The notes: a model not told the origin generated them from the sequence alone. DNA of 64,000 nt from Pseudoroseicyclus_A sp041714655 (GCF_041714655.1 NZ_CP168219.1:434001-498000); one strand, 5' to 3'; counted from the first letter of the stretch, positions 1 to 7,860 are shown. Program-made: numbers and translations.

Positions 1-757
1 GAAGCCCTGAGCCATCGGCACGTGCGAGGGCGATCGCCATATTGGAGACCTGTCGGGCGTCGCGCACGCCTTCTCCGGGTGGAAGCTGCAGGAGCGAGGG
101 GAACATCTCGGCGAGAACATGTGTCGTTCCTTCTCCGAGCGTCTCGAAGGGCCAGACCGAGACATCTCGGCGGCCCTTGCGTAGCCGCTCCAGCGCAGCG
201 ATGCCGATCAGAGCCTGACCACCTACGGATCCGGCGCCGGATAGCTTCCAGACTTCCTGAGTACCTTTGGCCATCTCCGAGGGCCGACGATTGGCGGGCA
301 GTGTGCTGCCCCAGCCCTGCGGTTTCTTGCGCGGCAGCCCCGGAATGTCTTCCTTCAGGCCATTCGCCCAGAATGGCCCGTCGCCGGGGAACCTAGTATT
401 GAGCCGGGCGGCCGCGTGAAAGCGGTTGTTGGCGTTGGCCGGTCCGTCGCTCACCTCTGCCGCGATGAGGGCCCAAATGTCGCGCCAGTCGGCGTTGGGG
501 CCAAGGGCGTCGGCGAAGCCCTTCGGATAGCCGAATGCGAAATCGAAGACGAGCAACCAGCGCTCGTCCTGCTTCGTCGCCGCATCGAGATGTGCGCGGA
601 TCTGGTCCATCGCGACAGTCCGTGTCGGCGGATTGCGCAACTCCGGGTCTGCCGCGCCTGCCGAAAGCGTGGCGATCCAGATGGAATCCGGCCCGGTCTT
701 GGGGGTACCGGCCGCGGACCAGTCCACGGCGAGGATGCCATCGAAGAGGCGTGTCAT
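1..757 (-). CDS. RNase H-fold-like (DUF429-like) protein, 3' end cut by window edge
   Basis: An open frame runs from an ATG at 757 to the left edge (252 codons seen, no stop reached). The start sits in an ATGA overlap with the stop of the CbiX gene, so the two are probably translated together. The N-terminus reads ILAVDWSAAG, the short acidic beta-strand start seen in RNase H-fold proteins such as DUF429. A second acidic strand, LLVFDFAFGYP, lies near residue 75. My recollection is that Rhodobacterales cbiX neighbours of this kind are sometimes annotated as molybdopterin-guanine-dinucleotide synthesis proteins, but nothing in the sequence proves that. The function is unknown; the coding call itself is firm because the frame is long and operonic. 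Confidence 0.72.
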   Translation of the reverse strand, partial: MTRLFDGILAVDWSAAGTPKTGPDSIWIATLSAGAADPELRNPPTRTVAMDQIRAHLDAATKQDERWLLVFDFAFGYPKGFADALGPNADWRDIWALIAAEVSDGPANANNRFHAAARLNTRFPGDGPFWANGLKEDIPGLPRKKPQGWGSTLPANRRPSEMAKGTQEVWKLSGAGSVGGQALIGIAALERLRKGRRDVSVWPFETLGEGTTHVLAEMFPSLLQLPPGEGVRDARQVSNMAIALARADGSGL

Positions 758-2049
758 GAGCGGTCCGGCTTGCGAGACTTTAGCGCGCTGAGGGGGCCGT
801 GGGGGTGGTCGGCATGGGGGTAGGGCGGGTGGTCGTGGTCATGCCCGTGGTCATGGGAATGCCCTTCGGAATGACCGTGGTCGTGCGAGTGGTCGTGATC
901 ATGCCCGTGGTGGTGGTGATGCCCGTCCCCATGGTCGTGCCCGTGGTCATGGGAGTGCCCATGGTCGTGGTCATGCGAATGCCCGTGCTCATGATCGTGG
1001 TCATGCCCGTGCACATGCGCCGCGCCGGCCTTCTCCAGCCGGCAGAGCCCCGTGCAGAACGTGTCGCAAAGCGCGCAATCGGCGACGTTGGAGCCGGGGG
1101 CGGCGGCGCCCTGGCCCTCGACATGGTGGTGGTGGCTCTCCTGCGGGGCGCCGACCTCGTGCTCGAAGCCGATCACGGCGGCGCGGTACTTGCAGGCGGC
1201 GCAGGTGGGGGGCACGACCTCGCCCACCAGCTCCGTCACCCGCTCGGCGAAGGTCTGCAGCACGCCCTCATGCGTGCCGAGATAGGGCGCCTTCAGCCAC
1301 TCGATCTCGGGATGCCGGGCGGCGACCTCGTCGGTGAAGCCGTAGATCCGGTCGATGAGGATGCCAGAGAAGAGGAAATACGGGAAGACCACCACGCGCC
1401 GGTAGCCGAGCTTCGCCACATGGGCGAGCGCCGGTTCCACCAGCGGGAAGGTCACGCCCGAATAGCCGACCTCGCACCAGCCGAAGCCCATACCCTCCCA
1501 GAGCATCCGCGCGATCTTGGAGACATTGCCGTTGGCATCGGGGTCGGAGGCGCCGCGGCCGATGACGACGAGGCAGGTCTCGTGGAGCGGCACCTCGGGG
1601 GCGCCGGCGAGCGCCTCCTCGATCCGCGCCCGGGCGGCGGCGAGCATCTGGGGCGTGATCCCCAGCTCGCGGCCGTAGATCACCTGGACGCCCGTCTCTT
1701 CCTCATAGGCGGCGAGGACGGAGGGGATGTCGTTCTTGGCATGCATGGCGGCGAGCAGCATGCCCGGCACGGCGAGGATGCGCTCACAGCCCTGGTCCTT
1801 CAGCGAATCGAGCCCCTTGCGGAGCACCGGATTGGCGAATTCGAGATAGCCGTAATCGAGCGGCCAGTCGGGCGGCAGATAGGAGGGCAGCGCCGAGGCC
1901 AGGCCGCGGAACTCCTCCACCGCCGCCTCGGAGCGCGAGCCGTGGCCGCAGAGGAGGACGCCGGTTTTCGGGGAGGGGCCGGGAGTGGCGGCGCCGGGCG
2001 CCGCCTCGGCGCCGGAGCCACCGCGGGGGGCGAAGGGGACGTCGCTCAT
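754..2049 (-). CDS. cbiX: Sirohydrochlorin cobaltochelatase CbiX, long form with His-rich tail
   Basis: CbiX inserts Co2+ into sirohydrochlorin, an early step of anaerobic-type cobalamin synthesis in the cytoplasm. The protein has 431 residues. A CGHGSR motif at residues 34-39 carries the expected metal-ligand His36, and a second chelatase-like half spans roughly 155-275. Paired cysteines at 283/286 and 325/328/332/336 could hold an Fe-S cluster or metal, as reported for some long CbiX proteins. Residues 345-417 are almost entirely His, Asp and Gly, a probable metal-storage tail. The gene overlaps its upstream neighbour (ATGA at 2046-2049) and its downstream neighbour (754-757), so the three genes form a tight operon. 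DUF1636, cobC and cobD lie a few kilobases away. Confidence 0.93.
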   Translation of the reverse strand: MSDVPFAPRGGSGAEAAPGAATPGPSPKTGVLLCGHGSRSEAAVEEFRGLASALPSYLPPDWPLDYGYLEFANPVLRKGLDSLKDQGCERILAVPGMLLAAMHAKNDIPSVLAAYEEETGVQVIYGRELGITPQMLAAARARIEEALAGAPEVPLHETCLVVIGRGASDPDANGNVSKIARMLWEGMGFGWCEVGYSGVTFPLVEPALAHVAKLGYRRVVVFPYFLFSGILIDRIYGFTDEVAARHPEIEWLKAPYLGTHEGVLQTFAERVTELVGEVVPPTCAACKYRAAVIGFEHEVGAPQESHHHHVEGQGAAAPGSNVADCALCDTFCTGLCRLEKAGAAHVHGHDHDHEHGHSHDHDHGHSHDHGHDHGDGHHHHHGHDHDHSHDHGHSEGHSHDHGHDHDHPPYPHADHPHGPLSALKSRKPDRS

Positions 2050-2294
2050 GCCGTCACCTCGTCGCCTTCGTCCTCGGCCCCATCCTTGTCGGCGCCGTCC
2101 TTCCCGGCCTCGGCATCCTTGTCCTTCCGGCCCTTCCAGGCGCCCCAGGCGGCGACGGCCACGGCGGCGCCGATGGCGGCGCCGGCGACCCAGTGGTCAT
2201 GGCCGGCAACGGCCCCGAGATGGCCGATATGGGCGAGCGCGAGGCCGGGCGAGAGCGTCAGCGGCAGGGCGGCGAGGATGATGGTCGGGCGCAT
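2046..2294 (-). CDS. Small His-containing membrane protein (DUF6732-like)
   Basis: This is an 82-residue protein whose ATG at 2294 follows GGAGG with a 5-nt spacer, which is why I prefer it to the longer frame opening at 2465. Residues 1-21 look like a signal peptide (…SPGLALA). A short HIGHLGAVAGHDHW segment follows, then one Ala-rich transmembrane helix (about 36-52) and a charged Lys/Asp/Glu tail. The histidines next to a membrane span and the ATGA overlap with cbiX suggest a metal-related (perhaps cobalt) role, which is inference. Its overall shape matches a Rhodobacterales family I recall as DUF6732. No catalytic motif is visible. Confidence 0.75.
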   Translation of the reverse strand: MRPTIILAALPLTLSPGLALAHIGHLGAVAGHDHWVAGAAIGAAVAVAAWGAWKGRKDKDAEAGKDGADKDGAEDEGDEVTA

Positions 2295-2644
2295 GGGTGC
2301 CTCCTTCGGGCCGCTCGCGCGCCAGAGAGCCCCGGCGCATCCGGGGCTTTGACGATGCGGCCCCCCAAGGTCCCCGATCTGGGTCGACCAAGGCGCCGCC
2401 AACCGTTCTGGCCCGAAAGCGGGCGTCGTCAGAGCCCTCCTAGACGGGAGTGGCCGGGGCCGCAACGCGGGATGCGCCGGATGGGGGGCGAAAGGCGACG
2501 TGGGCCCACTTGGGGCGCTAGGGCCACATGAATGGGTATTCCCGAGGGAGAGTCCGGAAAATGAAAGGCGGGAAGGTCAAACATGCGGGACTCTGCTGAC
2601 CTTCGACGAACGGCAGCTACCGATCCGGGGCAGAACGGTCGTTC
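2295..2644. other. Leader and intergenic region upstream of the cbiX operon
   Basis: This stretch precedes the minus-strand cbiX operon and holds no convincing gene. It contains a GC hairpin at 2328-2349 (AGCCCCGG/CCGGGGCT arms) within the likely leader. A possible GCCAGA…TCTGGC closing pair lies around 2321-2415. I looked for the conserved cobalamin-riboswitch boxes on the minus strand and did not find a credible set. From about 2530 the base composition drops, marking entry into the accessory patch. Confidence 0.4.
2328..2349 (-). promoter_or_regulatory. Hairpin in cbiX operon leader
   Basis: This perfect 8-bp inverted repeat with a 5-nt loop lies about 35 nt before the start of the DUF6732-like gene. 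It has no T-run on the minus strand, so it is not a classical terminator. It may be a leader structure affecting translation or attenuation of the cobalamin operon. The structure is seen directly; the regulatory role is inferred. Confidence 0.35.
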
Positions 2645-2887
2645 TCAGGAATGCCAATCAAAATCTTCGATCTCCTGCCAAGGAGCTAGGTTGCGTTGCG
2701 GTTGTACTCCTGAAGTTTTGTCCCGTTCGATCATACGCAGGGCAATTAGCTTCCCAGATTGCTTCAGATCACGAAGCTCATCCAATGAAGCGATGGATAT
2801 CTCTGCCCGATAAGGACCCATCTTATCGAATTTCACAGGTACAAAAACAGTTTCGCTGCCATCCTCGTTCTTGCGTATACGTTTCAA
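2645..2887 (-). CDS. Hypothetical 80-aa protein in low-GC patch
   Basis: I do not recognise this protein. It is an 80-residue frame with balanced, natural-looking composition (KRIRKNEDGSE start, DELRDLKQSGKLIALRMIE in the middle, acidic end). It contrasts with the Arg/Pro/Ala-rich shadow frames elsewhere. The only usual start in frame is TTG at 2887, with GAGG 8 nt upstream; a stop lies eight codons further upstream. Local GC is much lower than in the flanking core genes, as in the neighbouring gene at 3105, suggesting horizontal acquisition of the patch. No membrane segment or signal peptide is seen. Confidence 0.5.
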   Translation of the reverse strand: MKRIRKNEDGSETVFVPVKFDKMGPYRAEISIASLDELRDLKQSGKLIALRMIERDKTSGVQPQRNLAPWQEIEDFDWHS

Positions 2888-3104
2888 AGCTTGAGCCTCG
2901 CTAACGTGCTTCTAAACGTGTCACTCGAACTAATGGATGGTGGACTTGGCAAGTCAATGCAAGAGTCATCTTAGCCCGACTACAACTTATAGTCTCAAAC
3001 GGTTGGGTGATGGCGCGCGTTGTGCAATGCTCCACTTCCACTTCCACTTCCACTTCCACTTCATACCCGAATATTGAGTGGGTGCCGAACCTGGAGGTTT
3101 GCTA
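2888..3104. other. Low-GC intergenic region between divergent accessory genes
   Basis: This stretch separates the minus-strand 80-aa gene from the plus-strand zinc-ribbon gene, so it should hold both promoters. It is clearly less GC-rich than the rest of the window. The notable content is the hexanucleotide tandem repeat at 3031-3060. I see no further gene. Confidence 0.5.
3031..3060. repeat. Tandem hexanucleotide repeat, 5 copies of TCCACT
   Basis: Five exact copies of TCCACT run from 3031 to 3060, followed by a partial TC. The array lies 44 bp before the ATG of the accessory gene at 3105, between it and any upstream promoter. Arrays of this kind can change copy number by slippage and so alter promoter spacing or leader length; that effect is inferred. 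A six-base unit would not shift a reading frame. Confidence 0.9.
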
Positions 3105-3908
3105 ATGGACTATCGTGGCACTGCACGCAAGCACTGCGAAGCCGCCAAGACACTTCTGTCTAGTGGGACAGACGATGACCTGCTTCTAGCCACTCTCAAG
3201 CTACGCATGGCCTTGGAGTGCATCACCTATGATCGCTCCAAAGGGTTTACCGAAGATCTGGGCCCAGATGCCATGAAGACTTGGCAGCCGAAAAAGCTCA
3301 TGGAGCGAATGCTTGAAGTAGATCCACAAGCCGACGCTGATGCAACACTCGCCTTCGGTGAAGAGCCGTTCCCCGGCGAAACGCCCGCATCCATGCGCCT
3401 GCTTGGAACAGACCACGTCTTAAATCTACGGACTTTGAAGAAGCACTATGATGCCCTTGGAGCGCATCTTCATGCGCCGACTCTTTCGCAGCTTGAACAG
3501 CGCCAACACCACGACTTCGGCAAGCTCCGAGCGCGCTGTGAACGGATCGTCGAGGCATTGGAAACAGCGCTGAGCTCCAAGGTTTGGAACTCCACCCTCG
3601 CAATCCGAGGCGAAATAGAGTGTGTGGAGTGCGGGGCTGTCATAAGGCGGCGTTTACCGAGAGACAAAGCAGAGCGTGTTGTTGAGTGCTGGTCCTGTCC
3701 AGCCAGCTATACGATGAGCGAAACAGAAGATCAGAAGGTGACCTTCAAACCACGGCAAATTCCAGCAACATGCCCGCAAGCAGACTGCGGGGAAGCGTAT
3801 TACATTTGGGAACGCGACGCGGAGGCCGGCGCCTCTTGGAAGTGCCAAGGTTGTCAGTCTCAACTGACGTTGGCTCTTGGAGTTGTGATCACGCCAGCAG
3901 GACAATAA
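3105..3908 (+). CDS. Hypothetical helical protein with two C-terminal zinc ribbons
   Basis: I do not recognise this 267-residue protein. I chose the ATG at 3105 because GGAGG lies 7 nt upstream, rather than the GTG at 3078. Residues 1-160 are predicted mostly helical, with an LATLKLRMALEC segment (29-39) and LKKHYDALGAHLHAP (111-125). This layout is reminiscent of HEPN/DUF4145-type helical domains. Two metal-binding ribbons follow: C173-x2-C176 with C195-x2-C198, and C223-x4-C228 with C247-x2-C250. There is no signal peptide or membrane span. The low GC, the hexamer repeat upstream and the unknown neighbour point to an accessory gene. A nucleic-acid or defence role is possible but is only inference. 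Confidence 0.8.
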   Translation: MDYRGTARKHCEAAKTLLSSGTDDDLLLATLKLRMALECITYDRSKGFTEDLGPDAMKTWQPKKLMERMLEVDPQADADATLAFGEEPFPGETPASMRLLGTDHVLNLRTLKKHYDALGAHLHAPTLSQLEQRQHHDFGKLRARCERIVEALETALSSKVWNSTLAIRGEIECVECGAVIRRRLPRDKAERVVECWSCPASYTMSETEDQKVTFKPRQIPATCPQADCGEAYYIWERDAEAGASWKCQGCQSQLTLALGVVITPAGQ

Positions 3909-4166
3909 CCGCTTGCCAACATCTGCTAGCCCAAAGCGGTGGCTTTCGTCCCTTCCCAAGGGTGCTTGCGTCGGCAGAAGGCAAGCCGGGACAGAACCCT
4001 AAGGCAAACGCTATACATTGCACGTCTAGGGCTGCTCGCGAGAGCGGCCGCTCGCTACGGCACTTTCGGAGCCTGTGGTTTACGCCACCTCTGCCCCAAC
4101 CCGCTCGCCTTTCCCCACCCTCCCCCTATATGATCCACCTCAAGTGACGCGAGGGAGGACGCCCCC

Positions 4167-5159
4167 ATGGGACAACTGGTCGACGGAACCTGGCATGCCG
4201 GCTGGTACGACACCAAGAAGACCGGCGGTGCCTTTGAACGCAGCCAGTCGAGCTTCCGCAACTGGGTGACGGAGGACGGTGCCGCCGGGCCCTCGGGCAC
4301 CTCCGGCTTCAAGACCGAGAGCGGGCGCTATCACCTCTATGTCTCCTATGCCTGCCCCTGGGCGCATAGGACGCTGATCCTGCGCAAGCTGAAGGGGCTC
4401 GAGGAGCATATCGACATCTCGGTCGTCCATCCCGACATGCTCGAGGACGGCTGGACCTTCGACGACACGTTCGACGGCGCCACCGGCGACCGGCTCTACG
4501 GCCTGCCGTTCCTCCGCGACATCTACGTGAAGTCCGACCCCAAGGCGACGACGCGCGTGACCGTGCCCGTCCTCTGGGACAAGGAGACCGAGACCATCGT
4601 CTCCAACGAGAGCGCCGAGATCATCCGGATGCTCAACAGCGCCTTCAACCAGCTCACGGGCCATTGCCGGGACTTCTATCCCGAGCACAAGCGGGAGGAG
4701 ATCGACGAGATCAACGCCCGCGTCTACGACAGCGTCAACAACGGCGTCTACAAGGCCGGCTTCGCCACCAAGCAGGGCGCCTATGACAGCGCCGTGGGCG
4801 AGCTCTTCCAGTCGCTCGACTGGCTGGAGGACAGGCTGATGTCCCGCCGCTTCCTGACCGGCAGCGAGGTGACGGAGGCCGACATCCGGCTTCTGACGAC
4901 GCTCCTGCGCTTCGATCCGGTCTATCACGGGCACTTCAAGTGCAACCGCCACCGGCTCGTCGATTACCCCAACCTCTGGGGCTATACGCGCGATCTCTAC
5001 CAGATGGACGGCGTGGACGAGACGGTGCGGCCGGATCACTACATCCGCCATTACCACTACAGCCACGACACGATTAACCCCAACCGGATCATCCCGGTCG
5101 GGCCGGTGATCGATTACAGGGCGCCCCCCGGCCGCGAGGCGCTCGGCCGCGCTGCCTGA
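4167..5159 (+). CDS. Glutathionyl-hydroquinone reductase (YqjG/Ecm4-type GST)
   Basis: This cytosolic enzyme of the xi-class glutathione transferases reduces glutathionyl-hydroquinones using glutathione. The 330-residue length fits the family. The active-site segment YACPWAHR lies at residues 61-68, with catalytic Cys63. The N-terminal FERSQSSFRNWV stretch and the C-terminal YWGY-like helix region (NLWGYTRDLYQ) are typical of the group. The ATG at 4167 follows a GAGGGAGGA ribosome-binding site. It stands alone between the accessory patch and a small membrane peptide gene, with no evident operon partner. Confidence 0.92.
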   Translation: MGQLVDGTWHAGWYDTKKTGGAFERSQSSFRNWVTEDGAAGPSGTSGFKTESGRYHLYVSYACPWAHRTLILRKLKGLEEHIDISVVHPDMLEDGWTFDDTFDGATGDRLYGLPFLRDIYVKSDPKATTRVTVPVLWDKETETIVSNESAEIIRMLNSAFNQLTGHCRDFYPEHKREEIDEINARVYDSVNNGVYKAGFATKQGAYDSAVGELFQSLDWLEDRLMSRRFLTGSEVTEADIRLLTTLLRFDPVYHGHFKCNRHRLVDYPNLWGYTRDLYQMDGVDETVRPDHYIRHYHYSHDTINPNRIIPVGPVIDYRAPPGREALGRAA

Positions 5160-5322
5160 GGGGCCATGGCGCGCGACCGCCACGCCAGCGCGCGGCCCCG
5201 GCCGCTAAAATGCAATGCAATTGCGCCCGCTCTGCGGGCTATTGCCCATTGCCCGGGCGAGCCGGCTTTGGCATCTAGTTTCCCTAGACGTAAAGCAGCC
5301 TGCTGACCGGAGTGTCGTTGTC

Positions 5323-5448
5323 ATGTCGCCGTATCTGGCCATTGCCCTCATCTTTCTCTTCTGCGTGCTGATTGCGGTGCAACTGGCGGGCGGCGGCGGG
5401 CTGGGGCTGGCGCTGGCGGCGGGGACAGCCGCCATCGCGCAGGTCTGA
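5323..5448 (+). CDS. Putative 41-aa single-span membrane peptide
   Basis: A short frame starts at ATG 5323 and encodes a peptide that is almost wholly hydrophobic: one strong transmembrane segment (residues 4-22), a Gly-rich turn and a weaker Ala/Leu segment. No ribosome-binding site is obvious, although the GC hairpin after the stop (5455-5481) would suit a transcript end. It precedes DUF1636 by about 70 nt and could be co-transcribed with the cobalamin genes. I cannot assign a function, and the call rests only on the membrane-like composition. Confidence 0.4.
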   Translation: MSPYLAIALIFLFCVLIAVQLAGGGGLGLALAAGTAAIAQV

Positions 5449-5519
5449 GGCCGCGAACGGCGCCCGGGGCGCCGCGTTCGGGCTTGCGGCGAGGGCCGTG
5501 GCCCGGCACATGCCTCGGC

Positions 5520-5909
5520 ATGACGAGCTGGATCACCATCTGCGACACCTGCAAGCGCGACGACTGGGCCGCCCGCGGCTTCGGCCAGACCGACGGCGAG
5601 CGTCTTGCGACCCTCATCGAACCCCTCGCCGCGGCGGCCGGGCTGGCGACGCGCCGCGTCTCCTGCACCATGGGCTGCGAGCGGGCCTGCAACGTGATCG
5701 TGCAGGGCGCCGGCAAGATCGGCTATTCCATCGGCACCTTCGAGCCGGGGCCGGAGGCGGCGGAGGCCATCGTCGGCTTCGCGGCGCTCCATGCGGACAG
5801 CGAGACGGGGCAGGTGCCCTACCGGACCTGGCCGCAGGGGGTGAAGGGGCATTTCGTCTCCCGCCAGCTACCCCTGCCGGGGGCGCTCCCGGAAGCGGAG
5901 CGCGGGTGA
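5520..5909 (+). CDS. DUF1636 family metal-binding protein
   Basis: This is a 129-residue protein of the DUF1636 family, which is commonly found beside cobalamin biosynthesis genes. It has an N-terminal CDTC pair (Cys8 and Cys11) and a second cysteine group, SCTMGCERACNV, in the middle. The arrangement looks like a ferredoxin-type or metal-binding fold. I chose the ATG at 5520 because the domain begins immediately with MTSWITIC. Its stop overlaps the GTG of cobC (5906-5909), so the two are probably translationally coupled. A role in cobalt or Fe-S handling for corrin synthesis is inferred from context. Confidence 0.85.
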   Translation: MTSWITICDTCKRDDWAARGFGQTDGERLATLIEPLAAAAGLATRRVSCTMGCERACNVIVQGAGKIGYSIGTFEPGPEAAEAIVGFAALHADSETGQVPYRTWPQGVKGHFVSRQLPLPGALPEAERG

Positions 5910-6826
5910 CCTCCGGCCGCGATCATGGCGGCGGCGTGGATGCCGCCCGCGCCCGCTGGGGCGGGGCCCGTGAGGACTGGCTCGACCTCTCCACCGGCAT
6001 CAATCCGCTCCCCTACACAGTGGGCGTCCTGCCGTCGCGCGCCTGGGCGGCGCTGCCTGACGAGGGCGCGCGGGAGCGGCTCGAGGCCGCGGCGCGGGCC
6101 TTCTGGGGCGTGCCGGAGGGCGTCGGCATCCTCGCGGCGCCCGGCGCCTCGTCGCTCATCGCCCGGCTGCCCGGTCTCTGGCCGGCCGGCCGGGTCGAGA
6201 TCGCGGAGCCGACCTACAACGAATGGCGCGCCGCCTTCGAGGGGGCCGGCTGGGAGCAGGGCCCGGGCGGGGGTCGCGTCTTCGTCCACCCGAACAACCC
6301 CGACGGGCGGCTGGCCCCGCCGCCCGAGCCGGGCCTCACGATCTATGACGAGAGCTTCTGCGACGTGATGCCGGAGGCGAGCCATGTGGGGCAGGCCGGC
6401 GGCGATGTGCTCGTCCTCAAGAGCTTCGGCAAGTTCTGGGGCCTCGCCGGGCTCCGCCTCGGCTTCCTGATCGGCGAGCCGGCGCTCCTCGCCCGCATGG
6501 CGGAGGCGCTCGGCCCCTGGCCCGTCTCCGGCCCCGCGCTCGAGATCGGGGCGGAGGCACTGGAGGACGCCGCCTGGGCGGAGGCCACCCGCGCCCGGCT
6601 CGCCACCGATGCCGCCCGGCTCGATGCGCTCATGACCGGCGCCGGTGCCCGCGTCACCGGGGGCACGACGCTCTTCCGGCTCTACGAGGTCGAGGATGCC
6701 GCCGCCTGGCAGGCGCCCCTTGCCGAGCATTACATCTGGACGCGGACCTTCCCCTACGCGCCCCGCTGGCTCCGCCTCGGCCTGCCGGCGCCGGAGCGCT
6801 GGGCGCAGCTCGAGGCGGCGCTGTGA
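5906..6826 (+). CDS. cobC: L-threonine-O-3-phosphate decarboxylase / CobC aminotransferase-fold protein
   Basis: CobC is a PLP enzyme of the class I/II aminotransferase fold. It makes (R)-1-amino-2-propanol phosphate, the nucleotide-loop linker of cobalamin. The protein has 306 residues from GTG 5906, which overlaps the DUF1636 stop (GTGA). Visible signatures are DLSTGINP near the N-terminus, HPNNPDG (cofactor/substrate region), TIYDESFCD, and LKSFGKFWGLAGLRLGF, which carries the probable PLP lysine. It is followed by cobD, the enzyme that uses its product, 49 bp downstream. Confidence 0.93.
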   Translation: MTSGRDHGGGVDAARARWGGAREDWLDLSTGINPLPYTVGVLPSRAWAALPDEGARERLEAAARAFWGVPEGVGILAAPGASSLIARLPGLWPAGRVEIAEPTYNEWRAAFEGAGWEQGPGGGRVFVHPNNPDGRLAPPPEPGLTIYDESFCDVMPEASHVGQAGGDVLVLKSFGKFWGLAGLRLGFLIGEPALLARMAEALGPWPVSGPALEIGAEALEDAAWAEATRARLATDAARLDALMTGAGARVTGGTTLFRLYEVEDAAAWQAPLAEHYIWTRTFPYAPRWLRLGLPAPERWAQLEAAL

Positions 6827-6875
6827 GCGCCGCGCGGAAACCGCATGGTTTCCGCCCTCCCGGCGGCGCCGCGGC

Positions 6876-7790
6876 ATGACGCTGCCCCTCGCCATCGCCC
6901 TCGCCATGGCGCTCGACGCCGCCTTCGGGGAGCCCGGCTGGCTCTGGCGCCGCGCCCCCCACCCGGCAGTCCTCATGGGCCGCGCCATCGGCGCGCTCGA
7001 CAGCGGCTGGAACGCCGGCCCGCACCGCCGCGCGCGCGGCATCGCCGCCGTCGCGCTCCTCCTCGCCGCGGCCCTTGCCCTCGGCCTCGCCCTCGCCGCC
7101 CTCCCCGGGCGCTGGGCGGAGGTCATCGCGGGCGCCGTGCTCCTCGCCCAGCGCTCGCTCAGCGACCACGTCACCGCCGTCGCCCGCGCCCTCCGCCGCT
7201 CGCTGCCCGAGGGCCGTGCCGCCGTCGGCCTGATCGTCTCGCGTGATACCGGGGCGATGGACGCCCCCGCCGTCGCCCGCTCCGCCATAGAGAGCGCGGC
7301 GGAGAACCTCTCCGACGGGGTCATCGCGCCGCTCTTCTGGTTCGCGCTCGGCGGGCTCCCGGGCCTTCTCGCCTACAAGATCGTCAACACCGCCGATTCC
7401 ATGATCGGCTACCGGACGCCCCGGCACGAGGCCTTCGGCTGGGCCGCCGCGCGGCTGGATGACCTCCTCAACCTCGCGCCCGCCCGGCTCACCGCCCTGA
7501 TGCTCCGCGCCTTCGGCTCCGGCCGCTGGCGCGACATCGCGGCGGATGCGCGCCGCCACCGCTCGCCCAATGCCGGCTGGCCCGAGGCCGCCATGGCCCG
7601 CGCCCTCGGCGTGGCCCTCGCCGGCCCCCGCAGCTACGACGGCGCTCTTCGGGACTTTCCCTTCGTGAACCCCGAGGGCCGCCGCGCCCTCACCTCCGAT
7701 GACATCGAGGCCGCCACCCGCCTCCTCTGGAAGGTCTGGGGCCTCGCCCTCGCGCTCATCATCGCCCTCGCCGCACTTCTCTGGCGCTGA
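6876..7790 (+). CDS. cobD: Adenosylcobinamide-phosphate synthase CobD/CbiB
   Basis: This membrane enzyme attaches the aminopropanol (phosphate) arm to adenosylcobyric acid. The 304-residue protein starts at ATG 6876. It shows the family N-terminus (ALDAAFGEP…HPAVLMGR), a long hydrophobic region around 50-80, the conserved LIVSRDTGAMD and AENLSDGVIAPLF segments, and the NTADSMIGYRT motif. A C-terminal transmembrane helix closes the chain. It lies directly after cobC in the same orientation. A gene-end hairpin repeat follows at 7861. Confidence 0.95.
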   Translation: MTLPLAIALAMALDAAFGEPGWLWRRAPHPAVLMGRAIGALDSGWNAGPHRRARGIAAVALLLAAALALGLALAALPGRWAEVIAGAVLLAQRSLSDHVTAVARALRRSLPEGRAAVGLIVSRDTGAMDAPAVARSAIESAAENLSDGVIAPLFWFALGGLPGLLAYKIVNTADSMIGYRTPRHEAFGWAAARLDDLLNLAPARLTALMLRAFGSGRWRDIAADARRHRSPNAGWPEAAMARALGVALAGPRSYDGALRDFPFVNPEGRRALTSDDIEAATRLLWKVWGLALALIIALAALLWR

Positions 7791-7860
7791 CGGATCCCCC
7801 GCGAAAACGTGAGGCGCACCGGGCCGCCGCCCCGAACGGCGCCTGTCCGCCCCCCGGATC

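Noticed and set aside
799..2352. A 517-codon plus-strand frame opposite cbiX with many Val-Met repeats
   Set aside because: The Val/Met repeats are simply the reverse reading of the His-Asp codon run in the cbiX tail.
2295..2480. Cobalamin riboswitch upstream of cbiX
   Set aside because: I searched by eye on the minus strand for the conserved B12 box and associated boxes. A GCCACT-like stretch is present, but the other elements and their order are missing.
3909..4166. Small ORFs between the accessory gene and the GST gene
   Set aside because: Frames on both strands are short, lack ribosome-binding sites and show no motif; the stretch is best read as the GST promoter region.
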